From: JAMZMI01 sp047632435 | GTDB lineage: Bacteria > Bacteroidota > Bacteroidia > Cytophagales > Cyclobacteriaceae | DNA length: 36,430 bases | Assembly: GCA_047632435.1 (NCBI GenBank) | Contig: JBLICU010000026.1 | Location: 1-36,430, forward strand | Direction: 5' to 3' | Part shown: positions 32,923-36,430 of the stretch, one piece after another | Layout: each line of letters starts with the position of its first letter | Numbering within the stretch: the first letter of the stretch is position 1 | Translations under genes and position numbers: made by a program | The notes under the pieces: model-generated | The model's input: the letters and a program-made list of their open reading frames with translations, nothing else | What the model was told of the DNA's origin: nothing | The model's database searches: none

Positions 32923-33954
32923 ATGAACAAACTCGAAATATCAAATGAACCAATTCTAATTACCGGAACTGCCGGATTCATTGGGTTTCATTTGGCCTGG
33001 AGACTTCTTAGGGAAGGACATCAGGTTGTTGGGATCGATATGGTCAACGATTATTATGATTTGAATCTCAAGGAAAATAGATTAAAGATATTAGCGGAGT
33101 TCCCTGGTTTTACTTTTCATCGTTTCAATCTGATGGACAAGAATCAGCTCTTCGAATGTTTTGAAAAATATAAGTTCAATTATGCAGTAAACCTAGCTGC
33201 TCAAGCTGGGGTACGTCATTCTTTAACGCATCCACAAGATTATGTGGATTATAACATTACAGCCTTTCTAAATATTCTTGAAGGTTGTAAAAAGTATGGG
33301 ATAAAACACTTGATTTACGCCTCATCAAGCTCAGTGTATGGAGCCAATACAGATTTACCATTTTCTGTCAAGCAGAATATTGATCATCCGGTATCACTTT
33401 ATGCTGTTTCGAAAAAAACCAATGAGCTGATGGCCCATGCTTATTCAGTGAATTATAATATTCCTACAACAGGTCTTAGATTTTTCTCCGTTTATGGTCC
33501 GTGGGGCCGTCCGGATATGGCGCTCTTCATTTTCGCAACTAGGATGTTAAAAGGTTTACCGATTGATGTCTACAATCACGGGAATATGTTGCGTGACTTT
33601 ACCTACATAGATGATATTTTAGAGGGGATATGTCGCTTGTTGCCAAATCCTTCATTACCTGATCCCAAATGGGATTCAAATAACCCCAATCCTTCTACGA
33701 GTTTTGGTCCATACCGAATATTCAACATTGGTAACAATTCACCGGTAAAATTGATGGAATTTATCAGCGCCATCGAAAAGGAAATAGACAGAAAGGCTGA
33801 AATAAACTATTTGCCACTTCAGGTTGGCGATGTGCCAGCGAGTTATGCTGATGTAGTCGAACTTGAAGAAGCAGTAGGCTATAAACCTAAAACAACCGTT
33901 TCCCATGGGATGAAACAGTTCCTAAGTTGGTTTCGGGAATATTATAATTTGTAA
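32923..33954 (+). CDS. UDP-glucuronate 4-epimerase-like NAD-dependent epimerase
   Basis: This 343-residue short-chain dehydrogenase/epimerase has the NAD-binding motif GTAGFIG at 15-21 and the catalytic Y160-x-x-x-K164, with the serine-rich SSSSVYG before it at 134-140. The segment GIDMVNDYYDLNLKENRL (38-54) is the usual mark of the UDP-glucuronate 4-epimerase (CapI/LpsL) subgroup, which makes UDP-galacturonate for surface polysaccharides. The substrate is inferred from that subgroup. I chose the ATG at 32923; an in-frame start at 32842 would run 12 codons into the opposite-strand ccmB start and gives no family-like sequence. rfbB follows 28 bases downstream. Confidence 0.87.
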   Translation: MNKLEISNEPILITGTAGFIGFHLAWRLLREGHQVVGIDMVNDYYDLNLKENRLKILAEFPGFTFHRFNLMDKNQLFECFEKYKFNYAVNLAAQAGVRHSLTHPQDYVDYNITAFLNILEGCKKYGIKHLIYASSSSVYGANTDLPFSVKQNIDHPVSLYAVSKKTNELMAHAYSVNYNIPTTGLRFFSVYGPWGRPDMALFIFATRMLKGLPIDVYNHGNMLRDFTYIDDILEGICRLLPNPSLPDPKWDSNNPNPSTSFGPYRIFNIGNNSPVKLMEFISAIEKEIDRKAEINYLPLQVGDVPASYADVVELEEAVGYKPKTTVSHGMKQFLSWFREYYNL

Positions 33955-33982
33955 TTTCGCCTTCTCATAAAAGTAAAGAAAA

Positions 33983-35029
33983 ATGAAAAACATTCTAATT
34001 ACTGGTGGTGCGGGATTTATAGGCTCACATGTTATTAGGAGGTTTGTGAATAATTACCCAGATTATCATGTTATCAATCTGGACAAACTCACATATGCTG
34101 GCAATCTTGAAAACTTACGTGATGTAGAACATAAACCCAATTACACATTTGTAAAAGGGGATATTTGTGCTGCCAAGTTTCTTGAAGATCTCTTCAATCA
34201 ATATTCATTTGATAGTGTCATTCATTTAGCCGCTGAGTCACATGTTGATCGATCCATCAAAGACCCAATGGCCTTTGTCGAAACCAATGTATTGGGAACT
34301 GTCACATTGCTAAATACGGCAAAAAAATTCTGGTCAGATTTGAAAGGGAAAAGATTTTATCACGTATCCACAGACGAAGTGTATGGTTCGCTTGGTGATG
34401 AGGGATTTTTTCTTGAATCAACTCCTTATGACCCACAGTCACCATATTCAGCATCAAAAGCCGCCTCAGATCATTTTGTGAGAGCGTATCACAACACCTA
34501 TAAATTGCCAGTTGTGGTATCAAATTGCTCCAATAATTACGGCTCATATCACTTCCCTGAGAAATTGATTCCACTCACAATCAACAATATCAAGGAGAAT
34601 AAATCTATTCCGGTTTATGGCAAAGGAGAGAATATCAGAGATTGGCTTTTTGTAGAAGATCATGCCAGAGCCATTGATGTGATCTTTCATGATGGAAAGG
34701 ATGGAGAAACATACAATATTGGTGGATTCAATGAGTGGACTAATATTGATTTGGTGAAACTTCTTTGCAAAATCATGGACAATAAATTGAATCGGGAATC
34801 GGGTACTTCCGAAAAATTGATAACCTATGTAACAGATCGTGCCGGACATGACATGCGATATGCAATTGATGCGTCAAAATTGAAAAATGAGCTTGGGTGG
34901 GAACCTTCTTTGCAATTTGAAGAAGGTTTGGAAAAAACCGTAGAATGGTATTTGGCCAATGAAAAATGGCTCAATGATGTCATATCAGGAGATTATCAAA
35001 AGTATTATGACGAGCAATACCACTCTTGA
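33983..35029 (+). CDS. rfbB: dTDP-glucose 4,6-dehydratase
   Basis: RfbB converts dTDP-glucose to dTDP-4-keto-6-deoxyglucose, the second step to dTDP-L-rhamnose. The 348-residue protein has GGAGFIGS at 8-15 for NAD, the catalytic T130-D131-E132 in HVSTDEVYGSLG, and Y155-x-x-x-K159 in YSASKAASDH. Also present are HLAAESHVDRSI (81-92) and the substrate-binding NNYGSYHFPEKLIP. These together separate it from other epimerases. It lies 28 bases after the epimerase gene and 40 bases before rfbA. Confidence 0.95.
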   Translation: MKNILITGGAGFIGSHVIRRFVNNYPDYHVINLDKLTYAGNLENLRDVEHKPNYTFVKGDICAAKFLEDLFNQYSFDSVIHLAAESHVDRSIKDPMAFVETNVLGTVTLLNTAKKFWSDLKGKRFYHVSTDEVYGSLGDEGFFLESTPYDPQSPYSASKAASDHFVRAYHNTYKLPVVVSNCSNNYGSYHFPEKLIPLTINNIKENKSIPVYGKGENIRDWLFVEDHARAIDVIFHDGKDGETYNIGGFNEWTNIDLVKLLCKIMDNKLNRESGTSEKLITYVTDRAGHDMRYAIDASKLKNELGWEPSLQFEEGLEKTVEWYLANEKWLNDVISGDYQKYYDEQYHS

Positions 35030-35069
35030 CATAGAACTTTCAACTATAGAGTATTAAAATAAGACCAAT

Positions 35070-35936
35070 ATGAAAGGTATAATATTAGCGGGTGGTTCGG
35101 GAACAAGATTGCATCCCTTAACCCTTGCAATCAGTAAACAAATGCTCCCGGTTTATGACAAACCGATGATTTATTATCCGCTTTCTATTTTGATGCTTTC
35201 AGGCATACGTGAAATACTAATTATTTCCACTCCACGAGATTTACCATTATTTAAATATATGTTAGGAGATGGTCATGATCTGGGGTGCGAATTTCATTAT
35301 GAAGTTCAGGAAAAACCAGATGGTTTGGCTCAGGCTTTCATTATAGGGGAAAAATTCATTGGAAAAGACAGTGTTGCGTTAGTTCTTGGCGACAATATTT
35401 TCTACGCTTCAGGCCTTTCTAAAAAATTGCAGGCATGCAATAATCCAGATGGTGCTGTTGTTTTTGCTTACAGGGTGAATGATCCTGAAAGATATGGAGT
35501 GGTTGAGTTTGATAAAGATGGTAAAGCCATTTCTATTGAGGAAAAACCTTCGAAACCAAAATCCAATTATGCCATCCCTGGATTATATTTCTATGATAAT
35601 CATGTCGTGGAAATAGCAAAAAGCATCAAACCTAGCCCAAGAGGTGAACTGGAAATAACCGATGTAAATAATGTGTATTTATCTAAAGAAAAGCTCAATG
35701 TTGTAACTCTTGATAGAGGCACGGCATGGCTTGATACAGGCACGATAGAGTCCTTAATGCAAGCAGGAGAATTTGTACGTGCCATTGAAGACAGACAAGG
35801 TCTCAAAATTGGGTGTATTGAGGAGATTGCCTTCAAGATGGGATTTATTGATGAAGCTCAACTATTACAGATTGCCAAACCTTTGATCAAAAGTGGTTAC
35901 GGTGAATATTTAATGAATATTACCAAATGGAAATAA
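35070..35936 (+). CDS. rfbA: glucose-1-phosphate thymidylyltransferase
   Basis: RfbA joins dTTP and glucose 1-phosphate to give dTDP-glucose, the first step to dTDP-L-rhamnose. The 288-residue protein has the nucleotidyltransferase signature GGSGTRLHPLT at 8-18, followed by QMLPVYDKPMIYYPLSILM, then the QEKPDGLAQAF segment and LGDNIFYA. RGTAWLDTGT lies near the sugar site. Length is normal for RmlA. Its last 10 bases overlap the start of rfbC. Confidence 0.96.
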   Translation: MKGIILAGGSGTRLHPLTLAISKQMLPVYDKPMIYYPLSILMLSGIREILIISTPRDLPLFKYMLGDGHDLGCEFHYEVQEKPDGLAQAFIIGEKFIGKDSVALVLGDNIFYASGLSKKLQACNNPDGAVVFAYRVNDPERYGVVEFDKDGKAISIEEKPSKPKSNYAIPGLYFYDNHVVEIAKSIKPSPRGELEITDVNNVYLSKEKLNVVTLDRGTAWLDTGTIESLMQAGEFVRAIEDRQGLKIGCIEEIAFKMGFIDEAQLLQIAKPLIKSGYGEYLMNITKWK

Positions 35937-36430
35937 TTAAAACCCCTCTTAAAGACTGCCTAATTGTCAAATCAAGGAAATATGGTGACGATAGGGGTTT
36001 TTTTCTGGAGACGTTTAATCAGAAAATATTATCTGAAAAAGGTTTAGATTTCGATGTGAAACAAGTCAACTTTGCACGCTCATCAAAAAATGTCTTACGC
36101 GGGTTGCATTTTCAAAAAGAACCATACTCACAAGGAAAGTTAATTGGAGTTGTTAATGGTGCAGTTTTAGACGTAGTTGCCGACTTAAGACCTGATTCAC
36201 CGACTTACCTTAGTTATTTTAAGCTTGAATTATCAGATCCAGATACACTATTATACGTTCCTCGTGGATTCGCGCATGGTTATTACACTTTAGAGGACAA
36301 TACAATATTTCATTACGCAGTTGATAATTTTTATTCTCCTTCAAATGAAAGCGGCATACGCTACGACGATCCAATGTTAAATATTGATTGGGAATTGAAT
36401 ACTATTCCAATTATTTCAAACAAAGATTTA
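35927..36430 (+). CDS. rfbC: dTDP-4-dehydrorhamnose 3,5-epimerase, C-terminus cut by window edge
   Basis: RfbC epimerises dTDP-4-keto-6-deoxyglucose at C3 and C5. The 168 codons visible from the ATG at 35927 are open to the last base of the window, so about 10-15 residues are missing. The catalytic pair His61 (in VLRGLHFQ) and Tyr130 (in IFHYAVDNFYSP) are present, with K71 and Asp167 (in SNKDL), matching the known RmlC active site. Other marks are DDRGFFLETF (21-30), VPRGFAHGYY (111-120) and GIRYDDP. It overlaps rfbA by 10 bases. The last gene of the pathway, rfbD, would be expected next, outside the window. Confidence 0.93.
   Translation, partial: MEIIKTPLKDCLIVKSRKYGDDRGFFLETFNQKILSEKGLDFDVKQVNFARSSKNVLRGLHFQKEPYSQGKLIGVVNGAVLDVVADLRPDSPTYLSYFKLELSDPDTLLYVPRGFAHGYYTLEDNTIFHYAVDNFYSPSNESGIRYDDPMLNIDWELNTIPIISNKDL

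Noticed and set aside
33942..33951. TATAATTTG-like sequence before rfbB
   Set aside because: It resembles an enterobacterial -10 box, but Bacteroidota use a different consensus and it lies inside the end of the epimerase gene.
1..36430. Search for tRNA or rRNA genes, CRISPR repeats, insertion sequences, phage genes or defence systems
   Set aside because: None seen; genes are core metabolism and envelope functions, with uniform composition and no terminal repeats.

Overview
This is a 36.4-kb stretch of ordinary-looking chromosome from a member of the Bacteroidota, most likely a Cytophagales-type gliding or rod-shaped bacterium. The evidence is low GC (about 40% by eye), weak ribosome-binding sites, -7 boxes of the Bacteroidota form TAnnTTTG, a PorZ-like type IX secretion protein with a C-terminal sorting domain, two DUF6089-type outer-membrane proteins, tandem OmpH/Skp genes, and the gene order nadK - DUF6089 - uppS - bamA - ompH - ompH. 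Genes are packed tightly. No stretch over about 160 bases lacks a gene, apart from start-codon uncertainty. I see no tRNA, rRNA, insertion sequence, CRISPR array or prophage.

Layout. (1) 1-1671, minus: pdxJ, an alpha/beta hydrolase, and the first 51 codons of an RsmI-like methyltransferase. (2) 1719-11505, plus: YqeY-like protein, CvpA, a second alpha/beta hydrolase, a CBS/ACT protein, nadK, two DUF6089 proteins, uppS, bamA and two OmpH/Skp chaperones, closed by a strong bidirectional terminator at 11525-11560. (3) 11569-17505, minus: an Fe(II)/2-oxoglutarate-type dioxygenase with chrA, then ferredoxin, tdk, porZ and recO. (4) 17525-18877, plus: an unrecognised protein with a very acidic centre. 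(5) 18884-24357, minus: the complete rod-shape cluster mreB-mreC-mreD-mrdA-rodA. (6) 24512-28372, minus: DUF2520 protein, UbiA-family prenyltransferase, purN, then purH with its own promoter box. (7) 28418-32853, minus: cytochrome c maturation genes ccmB-ccmC-ccmD-like-ccmE-ccmF. (8) 32923-36430, plus: a UDP-glucuronate 4-epimerase-like gene, then rfbB, rfbA and a 3'-truncated rfbC, the start of a surface-polysaccharide locus.

The main theme is envelope construction. UppS supplies the lipid carrier for peptidoglycan and polysaccharide; BamA and the Skp-like chaperones insert outer-membrane proteins; Mre/RodA/PBP2 build the rod-shaped wall; the rfb genes make dTDP-rhamnose; PorZ serves type IX secretion. 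Around these lie cofactor and nucleotide genes (pdxJ, nadK, purN, purH, tdk) and heme delivery to cytochromes c.

I did not find a clear new system. The points most worth a second look are a Lys-Thr-Ser-Thr sequence where PBP2 should carry Lys-Thr-Gly, a cysteine-type (CxxxY) CcmE in a locus with no ccmA, a CBS/ACT protein tightly coupled to NAD kinase, a dioxygenase coupled to a chromate-type transporter, the tandem DUF6089 pair in the bamA operon, and the acidic-linker protein.
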